A model generated the notes under the pieces. That model saw only the letters and a list, made by a program, of their open reading frames with translations. It was not told where the DNA came from and ran no database searches. This document shows positions 9,558-18,892 of a stretch of DNA of 64,000 nucleotides, piece by piece (within the stretch, counting starts at the first letter, position 1; every line of letters starts with the position of its first letter). A program made the translations under genes and the position numbers. The DNA is from CAZNPU01 sp964575335 (lineage in GTDB: Bacteria > Planctomycetota > Phycisphaerae > Phycisphaerales > SM1A02), in the NCBI GenBank assembly GCA_964575335.1, contig CAZNPU010000003.1, positions 1 through 64,000 of the forward strand, given 5' to 3'.

Positions 9558-10139
9558 ATGAATCTGCTTGAGAAAGATGTCCTGACAACCGGCGAAGTGG
9601 CGAAAATCTGCAATGTCGCTTCTCGTACCGTGAGCAAGTGGTTCGACTCCGGCCAGCTGCGTGGTTATCGGATTCCCGGCTCCAAGGATCGGCGCATTCC
9701 CGTCTCGGCGTTGCGCAAGTTCATGAAAAGCCATGGGATTCCCATGGATGGTCTGATGAGCGGCAACACCCGCGTGCTCATCGTCGATCAGGATGAAGAA
9801 GTCATCACCACGCTCAAGAACATTCTGGGCGAACAAACCAATTACGAAGTGCGCACCGCCAACAGCGCGTTTGCTGCGGGCGTGGAGTGCGAGCGATTTC
9901 GGCCGCACGTACTGCTGCTGGACCTGCACCTTTCCGACAGCGACGCCAAAGGCATTTGCAAGTTCATGCAGAGCCACGATGACCTGCAGGTCACCAAGGT
10001 CATCGGCATGAGCAGCAAGCTGACCGACGGCCAGGCGGCGCAGCTTCGCTATCAAGGCTTTGAAAGCGCGTTGCGCAAGCCGTTCAGCGTACGCCAGGTT
10101 ATCGAAGCCATCGAAGCCGCGCATGCTATGGTGTACTAA
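9558..10139 (+). CDS. Response regulator with N-terminal excisionase-type HTH and C-terminal receiver
   Basis: 193 residues. Residues 8-58 form a MerR/excisionase-like helix-turn-helix (TTGEVAKICNVASRTVSKWFDSG, then RRIPVSALRKFM). Residues 71-190 form a CheY-like receiver with the acidic pocket in VDQDEE, the predicted phosphoacceptor Asp at about 122 (LLLDLHL) and the conserved Lys-Pro at 174-175. The domain order is the reverse of classical DNA-binding response regulators. No histidine kinase is adjacent, so it is an orphan here. A GAGAGG sequence lies about 7 bases before the ATG. Role likely transcriptional; targets unknown. Confidence 0.88.
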   Translation: MNLLEKDVLTTGEVAKICNVASRTVSKWFDSGQLRGYRIPGSKDRRIPVSALRKFMKSHGIPMDGLMSGNTRVLIVDQDEEVITTLKNILGEQTNYEVRTANSAFAAGVECERFRPHVLLLDLHLSDSDAKGICKFMQSHDDLQVTKVIGMSSKLTDGQAAQLRYQGFESALRKPFSVRQVIEAIEAAHAMVY

Positions 10140-10408
10140 GCGCCGATGCCTCAACCACAGCATCAACATCGCTGATTGAGGCAAAAGTTAAGTCAGCACG
10201 CAGCGAGCGGCAGCGATGAGAAGAACTGGCTGACCCGTGCTGCAATCGGATGCCGGATGTGTTTACGTATTTCAGCTCGCTTCACGGATGAGGCGGGCTG
10301 AATTCCTTTTTGGTCTACGCGGGGGCTTGGGCGGGCGGGAATCCGGGCGTGTCATTTCGCCAGATTCAAGTGCGGTGGGGTTTGCTGCCGGCTGTATGAT
10401 GAAACGCC

Positions 10409-11380
10409 ATGACATCTGCAGCGGAACACAATTCAACTGCAGGCAAACCATGCGCTCGTGCGCCGCATGAACTGGACGGCCTGGCGGTGAAGCGCGGCTC
10501 GGTTGTGCCGAGCGACACAGAGCTTCCGCCGGCTCCTCCCGGCGTGCGGTATGTGCGTGTGCCGCGCTATGGCGTGGTGATCGCTGATGATGAGCTTCGT
10601 CATCGGGTGGATCGGTTTTTCCACACGCCCATGATCGTGCTGGGGCTGCTCACGCTGCCGCTGCTGGCGCTGGATGTGCTGTTTATTCGCGAGCCGGGGC
10701 AGGCTGACGATCCTGTCGGCAAGGGCGCATTGTTCTGGCTCATCATCGGTGGGCTGACGCTGATCTGGATCGCCTTTACCGCTGAGTTTGTGATCAAGGT
10801 CAGCATCGCCGAATCGCGGGTGGAATACGTCCGTCGCAACTGGCTGGACATCATTATCATTTTGATACCGGTGCTGCGGCCGCTGCGGGCGGCATCGGTG
10901 ATGCGCACCACGCGCGTGTTCACGTTGCGCGGCGTGGGATTCAAAATCGCCCGGTACGTCTTCACGCTTTTTGTCGGCATGGAGGCCTCCGATCGGTTGA
11001 TGCGCCGTTTGGGGCTTAAAAACGTATCCGGTCGCAAAGACCCAGCCGCAATGACGCGGCATGAACTGATGACCGAGCTGCGCAGACTTCGAGCGCGAAC
11101 CGATGCATGGGAAGCGTGGTATGCCCAGCACCGGGAATTTCTCGAAAGTTACCGGTACGGCGGTCAGGATGGCCGATCGTTGCCGCCACCCCCGGAGCCG
11201 GAACCGGAGTTGGAACCGGAACCAGAGTTGCACGCAGAAGCAGAATCGGAGGCGGAAACCAAACAGGCGAGTGCAGAACATGCGCAGAAAGCAAGCCGGA
11301 CGAGCCGAGCAGCGGATCAGAATGCTGCTGCTGCGTCCTCGCCGGGCCAGGTTGACCTTGATGCACCAGGCGCGACATAG
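10409..11380 (+). CDS. Voltage-sensor-domain-like membrane protein lacking a pore
   Basis: 323 residues. Hydrophobic segments lie near 74-93, 107-131, 145-157 and 165-190. The stretch FTAEFVIKVSIAES followed by RRNWLDIIIILIPV has the S2-S3 signature of voltage-gated cation channels (Glu...Lys, then Trp-x-Asp). The next segment has Arg at 157, 160, 166, 169 and 174, as in an S4 sensor. No S5-pore-S6 unit or TVGYG-type filter follows. Instead there is a helical Arg-rich segment and, from about 258, a Pro-Glu repeat (PEPEPELEPEPEL) and an Ala/Glu/Lys tail. It may be a sensor-only protein or a proton channel-like VSD. No strong ribosome binding site precedes the ATG at 10409. Confidence 0.7.
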   Translation: MTSAAEHNSTAGKPCARAPHELDGLAVKRGSVVPSDTELPPAPPGVRYVRVPRYGVVIADDELRHRVDRFFHTPMIVLGLLTLPLLALDVLFIREPGQADDPVGKGALFWLIIGGLTLIWIAFTAEFVIKVSIAESRVEYVRRNWLDIIIILIPVLRPLRAASVMRTTRVFTLRGVGFKIARYVFTLFVGMEASDRLMRRLGLKNVSGRKDPAAMTRHELMTELRRLRARTDAWEAWYAQHREFLESYRYGGQDGRSLPPPPEPEPELEPEPELHAEAESEAETKQASAEHAQKASRTSRAADQNAAAASSPGQVDLDAPGAT

Positions 11381-11579
11381 AAGGGAAGGGAATCTGAGAC
11401 GGTGCGGAAGTGCATACAGCAGCAATCAATAGCGCATCGCTCTACAATCCGATTGTGGCGGGTGAGTTTGAATTCAGCTTTACTTTATTGGCAGTCTTTC
11501 ATCGCGTCGTTTTTGCCCCTCTGGGCCACGCGGATTGCCTCGCGGCCTGGAGAGCCTTGGTACCCTACGATCCTGATCA

Positions 11580-13409
11580 ATGCGAATCGCACTGGCGCAA
11601 CTCAATCCGACTGTTGGCGATATAGCCGGCAATGCTGCGCTTGTGCTTGATGCAATTGAGCAGGCTCGGCACGACGGGGCGCAGGTTCTGATCACCAGCG
11701 AGATGATGCTGCTGGGCTACCCGCCGCGCGATCTGCTGCAGCGGCAGGGCGTGGTCGAAGCGTGCGAGCAGGCGGTGCAAATGATCGCCCAGCATGCGGG
11801 CGAGATGTACGTGGTGGTGGGGCACCCGCGATGCGTGACCGGTGGCACCCGGCCGTGGCGCAACAGCGCATCAGTGTGTCATCGGGGCAGGGTCATCGCT
11901 GTCTGCGACAAACAACTTCTTCCCGGATACGACGTATTCGATGAGGATCGCTACTTCGAGCCTGGCGAGCGATCGTTGGCAGTGGACATGGATGGCTGCC
12001 GGGTCGGCGTGGTGATCTGCGAGGATCTCTGGCGGGCAGGAGATGTCTCAGCTGTGCGGCGGTATGCAGCCAGGCCGATTGATGACCTGGCGCAGCAACG
12101 TTGCGAACTGATACTGAGCTTGAACGCCAGTCCGTTTGTTGTGGGGAAGTGGCAACAGCACCTGGAGCAACTCAGCGAGGTGGCGCGCGAAAACAATGTG
12201 CCGGTGATTGCGGTCAATCAGGTCGGCGCCAACGACGATCTGGTATTTGACGGCCGCTCGGTTGTGATTGATCGGGAAGGCAATGCGGTGGAAATCCTCG
12301 CAGCATTCAAGCCCCAGATCAAAACAATCGATCTCGACCTTGATCGTGGGGCAATGCAGCAATCACCCAGCAACACGACCCGTCTGCAGCAGACCATTGC
12401 GGCATGGACCGATCCGATGCGCGAAACCTGCTGCGCGCTTGTCGCTGGCGTGCGCGATTACTGCCGCAAGACCGGTCATCAGCGGGTTCTGCTTGGCCTT
12501 TCCGGCGGCATTGATTCGGCGCTGACCGCTGCAATTGCTGCAGCTGCGCTTGGTTCGTCAAATGTCCACGGCGTCCTGATGCCGTCGCGCTATTCCTCTG
12601 TAGGTTCAATCACCGATGCTGAAAGTCTGGCCAGACGATTGCGGCTTGGCTCGACCTGCACGATTCCAATCGAAGAAGCGCATCGGACAATGGAGCAGCT
12701 TCTTTTTGATGTGGAATCGCTGCATGCCAAATATCAGGCGTCGGATGGTGACGCCCAGCGTCTTGTGCCCCAGGCGTCGGTTTCTCTTGTCAATGAAAAC
12801 ATTCAGGCGCGTTTGCGCGGCGTGATTCTCATGGCCCTTTCCAACGCTCGCAACGCGCTGGTGCTGGCTACGAGCAATAAATCCGAAGTGGCGGTGGGCT
12901 ACAGCACGCTCTATGGCGACATGTGCGGTGCGATCATGCCGCTGGGCGATCTGCTGAAAACGCGCGTGTACGAGCTGTCGCGCTGGATCAACGCCAACTT
13001 CGTGGAACTGGGGTTTGACGAGCCTCCCATTCCCGAGAACTCGATCACCAAGCCGCCTTCAGCGGAACTTCGTCCCAATCAAACCGATCAGGACACGCTC
13101 CCGCCGTATGAACTGCTGGATCAGGTGGTGCAGCGGTATATCGAACAGGAGCAGTCGGTACAGACGATCGTTGACGAAACCGATCTCGATCCTGCACTGG
13201 TGCAGCGCATCGCTCAGATGATCGACCGGGCGCAGTACAAGCGCGATCAGGCGCCGGTCATTTTGAAAATCACCGGCCGCGCATTCGGCCCCGGTCGACC
13301 AATGCCCAAGGCGATGAAAAGCACAACATGCAGCAAGGCTCCGCAGTCATCTCGTGAGGGATCGCCGATAATCGAGTCGCGGCTTTCTGCGCTCAGCGAC
13401 AGCACATGA
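11580..13409 (+). CDS. nadE: Glutamine-hydrolysing NAD+ synthetase
   Basis: Converts nicotinate adenine dinucleotide to NAD+ using glutamine-derived ammonia; last step of NAD synthesis. 609 residues. The N-terminal nitrilase-type glutaminase domain (about 1-265) has Glu in SEMMLLGYPP, Lys in CDKQLLPGYDVFDE and Cys in VVICEDLW, the full triad. The C-terminal synthetase domain has the ATP-pyrophosphatase loop LLGLSGGIDSALTAA and the later ATSNKSEVAVGYSTLYGDMCG. The protein is longer than usual (about 540-570): after APVILKITGRAFGPGRPMP it runs on for some 35 polar residues not expected in the family. The mutL start is 129 bases downstream. Confidence 0.95.
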   Translation: MRIALAQLNPTVGDIAGNAALVLDAIEQARHDGAQVLITSEMMLLGYPPRDLLQRQGVVEACEQAVQMIAQHAGEMYVVVGHPRCVTGGTRPWRNSASVCHRGRVIAVCDKQLLPGYDVFDEDRYFEPGERSLAVDMDGCRVGVVICEDLWRAGDVSAVRRYAARPIDDLAQQRCELILSLNASPFVVGKWQQHLEQLSEVARENNVPVIAVNQVGANDDLVFDGRSVVIDREGNAVEILAAFKPQIKTIDLDLDRGAMQQSPSNTTRLQQTIAAWTDPMRETCCALVAGVRDYCRKTGHQRVLLGLSGGIDSALTAAIAAAALGSSNVHGVLMPSRYSSVGSITDAESLARRLRLGSTCTIPIEEAHRTMEQLLFDVESLHAKYQASDGDAQRLVPQASVSLVNENIQARLRGVILMALSNARNALVLATSNKSEVAVGYSTLYGDMCGAIMPLGDLLKTRVYELSRWINANFVELGFDEPPIPENSITKPPSAELRPNQTDQDTLPPYELLDQVVQRYIEQEQSVQTIVDETDLDPALVQRIAQMIDRAQYKRDQAPVILKITGRAFGPGRPMPKAMKSTTCSKAPQSSREGSPIIESRLSALSDST

Positions 13410-13538
13410 GTGCTGCGGTTGATGCTCCCGGATCAAAGTCCAGAATCAACGTTCAGAATCCGGAATTCGGGGGCCAGAATCCGGGGGCAGATTCAGGATC
13501 ACAAGTCAACTGCCGTTCTAACGCCGTACAATTCCACC

Positions 13539-15467
13539 ATGCCTATTCGTCCGCTGCCGCCGTTACTCATCAACCAGATTGCTGCTGGTGAAGTCATCGA
13601 GCGTCCCGCGAGCGTTGTGAAGGAAGTGGTGGAGAACGCGATCGATGCGGGGGCAACTCGCATTGACATCGCCATCGAGCAGGGCGGGCGGGAACTGATC
13701 CGCGTGGCGGATAATGGCTGCGGCATTCCATTTGATGAATTGACGCTGGCCATCGCGCCGCACGCCACAAGCAAGATTGCCGCGGCTGAAGATCTCGATG
13801 CCATCGCCACCATGGGTTTTCGAGGTGAAGCGCTGGCGTCGATCGCCTCCGTCAGCCGCATGTCGATTCTCTCCCGCCCAGCCGATCAGGCCGGCGCGGG
13901 GATCATTGAAGTGGAAGGCGACGTGGTGAAGCCGCCTCGCCCCGCAGCGGGATCGATCGGCACCACCGTCACGGTGCGCAATCTCTTTTTCAATACGCCT
14001 GCCCGGCGGAAGTTTCTGCGCACCGAACAGACCGAAGCCGGCCGAATTGTTGATGTGGTTGAGAATCTTGCGCTGGCGCATCCTGCCATCGCGTTTTCGC
14101 TGCGTGTTGATGGTCGGCTTCGATTCGATCTGCCGATTGAGCAGCAGCCGTGCAAACGAGCGCTGGCGATTCTCGGCGAAGAACTTGCTGCGGAACTGCT
14201 TGATCTGCAGGCGGATGACCGCGGCCTGAAACTCTGGGGCCTTGTGGGCAAACCTGCGATCGCGCGCGGCACGAGCAGGCATCAGCGCGTGTTTCTCAAC
14301 GGCCGCATGATCAACGATCGTTCAATCAATCATGCCCTCAAGGAAGCCTACCGCGGATTGATCGATCCGAGCCGCTGGCCGACGGTGGTGCTGTTTATGA
14401 GTATTGACCCAGCCCTGGTGGATGTGAACGTGCATCCAGCCAAGGCGGAGGTTCGATTCCGCAATCAGGCGCAGGTGCATGGGGCGGTGTTGTCATCGGT
14501 GCGCGAATGTCTGCGCCGGGCCGATCTGACGCCGCAGTTGCAGATTGCAGCGCCTGTCATGTCGTGGTCGCAATCGCTTCGCGCAGGTCAATCGCCGGAC
14601 GCAGGGCATTGGCAAGCTCCGGAATTCGGTTCGGGACTTTCGGGCAATGCCAATGGCGGCTCCGCATCGCGTTCGCATGATGCATCGCCGGGCGTGAAAG
14701 AGTTTGTGGAGTATTTTCGGCGACTTGATCCGCGCCAGAAGGGGTTTGTCTACAGCGAAGTCAAGCAGGCGCTGGCGAATGAATCGCCTGAATTGTTAAG
14801 CGATGCTCCCGAGGCGCATGACATCGCCGAACATCACTCGCCGGCCGGAAAGCATGACGAGGATCACGAGATCCTACCGATTGTTCGGCCGGTCAACGAC
14901 ATTCTGCAGGTGCATTCAAGTTACATCGTAACGCAGGATGAACACGGACTTGTGATCATCGACCAGCACGCGCTGCACGAACGGGTGATGTTCGAAAAGC
15001 TCAAGTCGCGCATCGGGGCGGGCAATCTGGAATCACAGCGCATGCTGATGCCTGCGGTGGTGAACGTCGATGCTTCGCAGGTTGATTTGCTCGATGAACT
15101 CAAACCGCTCCTGACCCGCATCGGCATTGAAGCTGAACCGATCAGTCCCACCGCCATCGCAGTGCATGCGTTCACCAGTCTGCTGTTTGAGCGAGGCGTC
15201 GATCCGGCGGTATTCATGAGCGAATTGCTCGACAACGCAGCCACGCGCGGCGTCAACAACGACACCGAAGCGGCGTTGCATGAGGTGCTGGACATGATGG
15301 CGTGCAAGGCGGCGATCAAAGCGGGTGACAAGCTCACTCCTGAAGAACTGGCGGAACTGCTCAAGTACCGCGAACAGATCGAGCGTTCGAGCAACTGTCC
15401 ACATGGCCGGCCGACAAGCCTTCGGTTGAGCCTGAAGGAGCTGGAAAAGCAGTTCGGGCGCAGTTGA
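13539..15467 (+). CDS. mutL: DNA mismatch repair protein MutL (with endonuclease motif)
   Basis: Couples MutS mismatch recognition to strand incision. 642 residues from the ATG at 13539, where the classical start MPIRPLPPLLINQIAAGEV begins; the open frame upstream has no family similarity. GHKL ATPase motifs: VVENAIDAGAT, DNGCGIP, GFRGEALASIASVS. A linker with low conservation covers roughly 340-450. The C-terminal dimerisation domain contains DQHALHERVMFE, an exact DQHA-x2-E-x4-E nicking endonuclease motif, plus ACKAAIKAG and CPHGRP. This is the type found in bacteria without MutH. Confidence 0.96.
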   Translation: MPIRPLPPLLINQIAAGEVIERPASVVKEVVENAIDAGATRIDIAIEQGGRELIRVADNGCGIPFDELTLAIAPHATSKIAAAEDLDAIATMGFRGEALASIASVSRMSILSRPADQAGAGIIEVEGDVVKPPRPAAGSIGTTVTVRNLFFNTPARRKFLRTEQTEAGRIVDVVENLALAHPAIAFSLRVDGRLRFDLPIEQQPCKRALAILGEELAAELLDLQADDRGLKLWGLVGKPAIARGTSRHQRVFLNGRMINDRSINHALKEAYRGLIDPSRWPTVVLFMSIDPALVDVNVHPAKAEVRFRNQAQVHGAVLSSVRECLRRADLTPQLQIAAPVMSWSQSLRAGQSPDAGHWQAPEFGSGLSGNANGGSASRSHDASPGVKEFVEYFRRLDPRQKGFVYSEVKQALANESPELLSDAPEAHDIAEHHSPAGKHDEDHEILPIVRPVNDILQVHSSYIVTQDEHGLVIIDQHALHERVMFEKLKSRIGAGNLESQRMLMPAVVNVDASQVDLLDELKPLLTRIGIEAEPISPTAIAVHAFTSLLFERGVDPAVFMSELLDNAATRGVNNDTEAALHEVLDMMACKAAIKAGDKLTPEELAELLKYREQIERSSNCPHGRPTSLRLSLKELEKQFGRS

Positions 15468-15529
15468 TTTTCAATTTTGCTTGATTGGGGATGTTGCGCT
15501 CGCGGTGCAGGTGCTGCCGCGTCGGAAGC

Positions 15530-15775
15530 TTATCCACCGCTCACGGGTGGGATGATCGCGATCGTGCTGCCGTCAGCAAGCGGCACATGCAGCGGCGCGT
15601 AGGCTTCGTTCACTGCTGCTGCCAGCTTTCCCTGCATCGCAGCGATTGGTTCATAACGCTGCGAGAGCGTTGCGAGGGCATCGCCCACGGTTGCGCCGTC
15701 AGGCAAATCCACAATCAGCCGATCCTGGCCGATCGCTTCGCGCAACTGGGCAAAAAGCAAGACTTCACAACGCAT
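15530..15775 (-). CDS. moaD: Molybdopterin synthase small subunit MoaD (ubiquitin-like sulfur carrier)
   Basis: 81 residues from the ATG at 15775 (MRCEVLLFAQLREAIG), ending in the obligatory Gly-Gly (IIPPVSGG) that is adenylated and thiocarboxylated as sulfur donor for molybdopterin synthase. Internal phrases DLPDGATVGDALATLSQ and VNEAYAPLHVPLADGSTIAIIPP fit the MoaD beta-grasp fold. A longer frame upstream to 15886 lacks family similarity. The moeA gene lies 166 bases upstream on the same strand, supporting MoaD over ThiS. No moaE is in the window. Confidence 0.9.
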   Translation of the reverse strand: MRCEVLLFAQLREAIGQDRLIVDLPDGATVGDALATLSQRYEPIAAMQGKLAAAVNEAYAPLHVPLADGSTIAIIPPVSGG

Positions 15776-15941
15776 CGAGCAAGGATAGCACGGTTGAGCG
15801 TCGAAAGACGAACGTGTAGCACTCAATGTGTTGAGACATGCAGGTGCCAGCAGCTTTTCATGGTCTGCCTTCGCGTGGCGACACAATGCTGCCTGCGCAA
15901 CGTGGATGATGCGCGCTGTTGATTTCTTTGATCATGCCTCA

Positions 15942-17159
15942 TTATGGCCAGGGCAAAAATCGCAGGCGCGTGCCTGTCTCCAGCGGCTCATGTTGCACAG
16001 CCAGTTCCAGAAGCCCGTCGGTTGGCGAGGTATGGGCAAGATCACCTGACCCTGCCCAGGACGGGACAACCACGCGGCCGTCATCGCGCAGTACTGCCGG
16101 TCGAAAGGCACGCCGATGCGGATTGGGCTTGACCGGCTCGGCAAGTTCAACATCGCGCCACGGCAGATGCGGCGTTAGCCCCAGCAGCGCCTGAACAATC
16201 GGCCAGGCGAAAAGACATGCACAGGCCAGAGCCGAAACAGGATTGCCCGGCAATGCGATGACGATCGCGCCATTGGGCGCGCGTCCCGTCACGATCGGTT
16301 TTCCGGGTTGAATGGCCGCTCCCTGCAGTGATCGTGTTATGCCCGCTGCATCAAAGGCTGCGGGAAAGTGATCACGTTCACCTGCGCTTACGCCGCCGAT
16401 GGTGATAAGCAGATCGCAATGCAAAACCGCTTCGCCGACGGCGCTGATGGTGGAATTGCGATCATCGGGCAAGTGCTTTGAATGAAGCACATGTGCGCCG
16501 AAGCGAGACAGCAATGCACAGATCATCGGCGCATTGGAGTTTCGAATCTGATGCGGCTTGATCTGCGCAAGTGTTGCGGATGGATCAACGATTTCATTGC
16601 CGGAGGTCAGCACAACTGCGCGAGGCTTGGCCATGACGCGCAAGGATGTGCAGCCGACTGCTGCAGCAATGCCCAGGTGATGAGCAGCAAGCACAGTTCC
16701 CGCCGGCACGAGCGTCTGGCCTGCTACAGCGTCAGAACCTCGCGGGTGTACGGCATGGCCGGGCGCGATCGAATCAACCGTAAAGCGCACCGGTTTGCCG
16801 GCCCGATCGCCGCGATCGCTCCATTCGTGAGGAATGACCGTATCAACATCATGCGGCAGCGGAGCGCCGGTTGCGATTGCAACGCAATGTCCCGGCGGCA
16901 CACGTACATCCGCAGCCGAGCCGGCGGGCACCACGCCCGCAACCGGCCAGGATTTGTCGGGCGAATACTCGCTGGCCCGCAGCGCATAGCCATCCATCTG
17001 CGCGCGATCGAAAGGCGGCAGGTCACGATCCGCCGCAATCACCTCAGCCAGTATTCGCTGGCCTGCGTGACTGAGCTGCACCTGTTCAGTGCGCGACAGC
17101 GGCGCGACGTTTGCAAGCGCCTGCTGGAGAGCTGCAGCATAATCGGGGAGGTTGCTCAT
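15942..17159 (-). CDS. moeA: Molybdopterin molybdenumtransferase MoeA
   Basis: Inserts molybdate into adenylated molybdopterin to give molybdenum cofactor. 405 residues, usual length. Visible: DRDLPPFDRAQMDGYALRAS at the N-terminus, PRGSDAVAGQTLVPAGT, the central VVLTSGNEIV, TIGGVSAGERDHF and LPGNPVSALACACLF, all MoeA signatures. The ATG at 17159 overlaps the stop of the upstream hydrolase gene by 4 bases, so the two are translationally coupled. With the downstream moaD it shows the organism makes Moco-dependent enzymes. Confidence 0.96.
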   Translation of the reverse strand: MSNLPDYAAALQQALANVAPLSRTEQVQLSHAGQRILAEVIAADRDLPPFDRAQMDGYALRASEYSPDKSWPVAGVVPAGSAADVRVPPGHCVAIATGAPLPHDVDTVIPHEWSDRGDRAGKPVRFTVDSIAPGHAVHPRGSDAVAGQTLVPAGTVLAAHHLGIAAAVGCTSLRVMAKPRAVVLTSGNEIVDPSATLAQIKPHQIRNSNAPMICALLSRFGAHVLHSKHLPDDRNSTISAVGEAVLHCDLLITIGGVSAGERDHFPAAFDAAGITRSLQGAAIQPGKPIVTGRAPNGAIVIALPGNPVSALACACLFAWPIVQALLGLTPHLPWRDVELAEPVKPNPHRRAFRPAVLRDDGRVVVPSWAGSGDLAHTSPTDGLLELAVQHEPLETGTRLRFLPWP

Positions 17160-17971
17160 GCGCTTCTGACAGCAGCAGCGTGCGAGTCATGCTGATGGCT
17201 CATGTTGCCAAAGAATGCTGTGAGCTTTGCAATGCACGCTGCGCGTGTTTCGGGCAGGGTGAACGTGTGATCGGCTCGTGCGATGAAGACGTGTTCCACC
17301 GGTCGCTTTGCTGCCTCCAGTACGCGCAGGTATTCCAGTGAGACTTCGGGCGCAACAAAACGGTCAGCTGCGCCGTGCACGATGAGCGTGGGGCGCGCAT
17401 GGGCAGCGGCATCGGCAGGGGAATCGACGTCAGCCAGGCTTGGGATAAAAGCAGCAGGAAGCTGCTCCGCATTGATCGGAGCCGGCACGCCATTGGCTTT
17501 GACCATGCGGTTGCGCACATACGCAGCGGTGCTTGCCGCCAGCAGGCAGAACCGGGTGATATGCCCATGCCGCTTCGCCAGCGCCGAGGCGGTGATCGCG
17601 CCAAGCGAAAAGCCAAGCAGGCCTATGCGTTCCAGATCAATCTCGCTGCGCTTGGCGATCCAGCGCAGCACTGCTGCAGCGTCTTCTTCATCGCGTTTGG
17701 CGCACTGGGCGTCGAAATCTTCAAGAATCAGATCAGCACAGCGATGATCAAACAGCACTGCTGCAATCCCCGCACTGCATAGCGCATCAGTCAGATCATC
17801 AAATAAGCCGTGAGCATCTTCGCCGGGCACATTCACGCCCCGGCAGATCAGCACTGCGGGCATCGGCGAGGATGAGTGACCGGCGTCTGATTCGCTGCTG
17901 ACTGGATGATACAGTCGGCCGCGAACAATCCCGCCTTCCAATTGAATCTCAAATGATGCAGCTGGCGACAT
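17156..17971 (-). CDS. Alpha/beta hydrolase (dienelactone hydrolase-like)
   Basis: 271 residues. The alpha/beta-hydrolase core shows the nucleophile elbow GLLGFSLGAITASALAKR (Ser near residue 130), a likely acid in VHGAADRFVAPE and a catalytic His in ARADHTFTLPE. An early phrase AVLICRGVNVPGEDAHGLFDDL fits the family's oxyanion region. No signal peptide, so cytoplasmic. It overlaps moeA by 4 bases, but no function in cofactor synthesis is known for this family. Substrate unknown; esterase, peptidase or dienelactone hydrolase are all possible. Confidence 0.85.
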   Translation of the reverse strand: MSPAASFEIQLEGGIVRGRLYHPVSSESDAGHSSSPMPAVLICRGVNVPGEDAHGLFDDLTDALCSAGIAAVLFDHRCADLILEDFDAQCAKRDEEDAAAVLRWIAKRSEIDLERIGLLGFSLGAITASALAKRHGHITRFCLLAASTAAYVRNRMVKANGVPAPINAEQLPAAFIPSLADVDSPADAAAHARPTLIVHGAADRFVAPEVSLEYLRVLEAAKRPVEHVFIARADHTFTLPETRAACIAKLTAFFGNMSHQHDSHAAAVRSA

Positions 17972-18105
17972 GGATGATCATGATACGCCGATGGAAGGTT
18001 TGTGGGCAGCAGACATATTGCGCACGCAATGGCGCGCATGTGCCGCTGGCGTGAAATTTGAATCATTCTGTTCAACAACGCAGCGAGTGATGACGACAGC
18101 GGTGC

Positions 18106-18882
18106 TCAGCGCGGGTTGTAAAATGAATCATCATCGGAGAGAAAGCCATTGCGTGGGAAGTCCATGATTTGATCAAGGAGCTCCTGCGTGGCGTGCTTGC
18201 CTTTGTGCGGCGTGTTGGCGGCGCCGATGTGACCGTCAACGAAGGCGATGTTTGTCGAATGCATATGTCGAAACGCCTGCCCGCCGCCGTAGAGCACATC
18301 CAGCGACCACTCCTGCTGCAGGGGGGCGCGCATGAATTTGTTTGCGCCGCTTTTCCAGCCACCGTCGCCGAACATCGCGCATCGATCGCCCCGGCTGCAG
18401 GCATGCGGCGGGACGCCTCGACGGGCATGAGACCAGCCCGGGAGAAACATGGATGGCGATTCAGCGCCGATATAGCTGGTGTTGTAGTTGTAGCCGGTGT
18501 GCGGATCGCTGCTGTAGGTTGCCGAGCCGTGAAAATCGGGGCACTGCTGCACATCGCCGGGATTGTTGGTGAATGACCACAATGGCCCCGGCGAAATCAG
18601 TTCATCATTGAAGCTGGTGACCCAGTCCCACGCCACACGATGAATGGTGCCGCTTCGGCGCTCATACAGCAGCGCAGGCGGAAACGCCTCGTAGAGGGCT
18701 GCGTAATTGTGGGCTGCTGCCGCCATTTGCCGCAGGTTGCTCTGGCATCGAAGCGAGCGGCTGTTGGCCCCGACGCTGCTGAGCGCCGGAGCCAACAATC
18801 CCACCAGCAACGCAATAACCGCGATGGCGACAAGCGCCTCAACCAGGGTAAACGCCCGGCGTCGCATGGAGATGTGTTGCAT
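18106..18882 (-). CDS. Pseudopilin-like secreted protein with prepilin N-terminus and H-x9-DG motif
   Basis: 258 residues from the ATG at 18882, with GAGG eight bases upstream. MRRRAFTLVEALVAIAVIAL is a type IV prepilin signal with the +5 Glu. The C-terminal part has RHMHSTNIAFVDGHIG, matching the H-x9-DG box of the large planctomycete family of DUF1559-type pseudopilin proteins. Aromatic and Asn-rich middle (NYNTSYIG). Its start is only 10 bases after the stop of the dockerin-type gene, so both should be under the cobalamin riboswitch upstream. It is separate from the secretion cluster at 30-43 kb, which could process or use it. Confidence 0.88.
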   Translation of the reverse strand: MQHISMRRRAFTLVEALVAIAVIALLVGLLAPALSSVGANSRSLRCQSNLRQMAAAAHNYAALYEAFPPALLYERRSGTIHRVAWDWVTSFNDELISPGPLWSFTNNPGDVQQCPDFHGSATYSSDPHTGYNYNTSYIGAESPSMFLPGWSHARRGVPPHACSRGDRCAMFGDGGWKSGANKFMRAPLQQEWSLDVLYGGGQAFRHMHSTNIAFVDGHIGAANTPHKGKHATQELLDQIMDFPRNGFLSDDDSFYNPR

Positions 18883-18892
18883 GGACAATTCC

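Noticed and set aside
10148..10182. Inverted repeat GCCTCAA/TTGAGGC after the HTH-receiver gene as a terminator
   Set aside because: The loop is long (21 bases) and the downstream bases are AAAAGTT, not a T-tract. At best a weak terminator.
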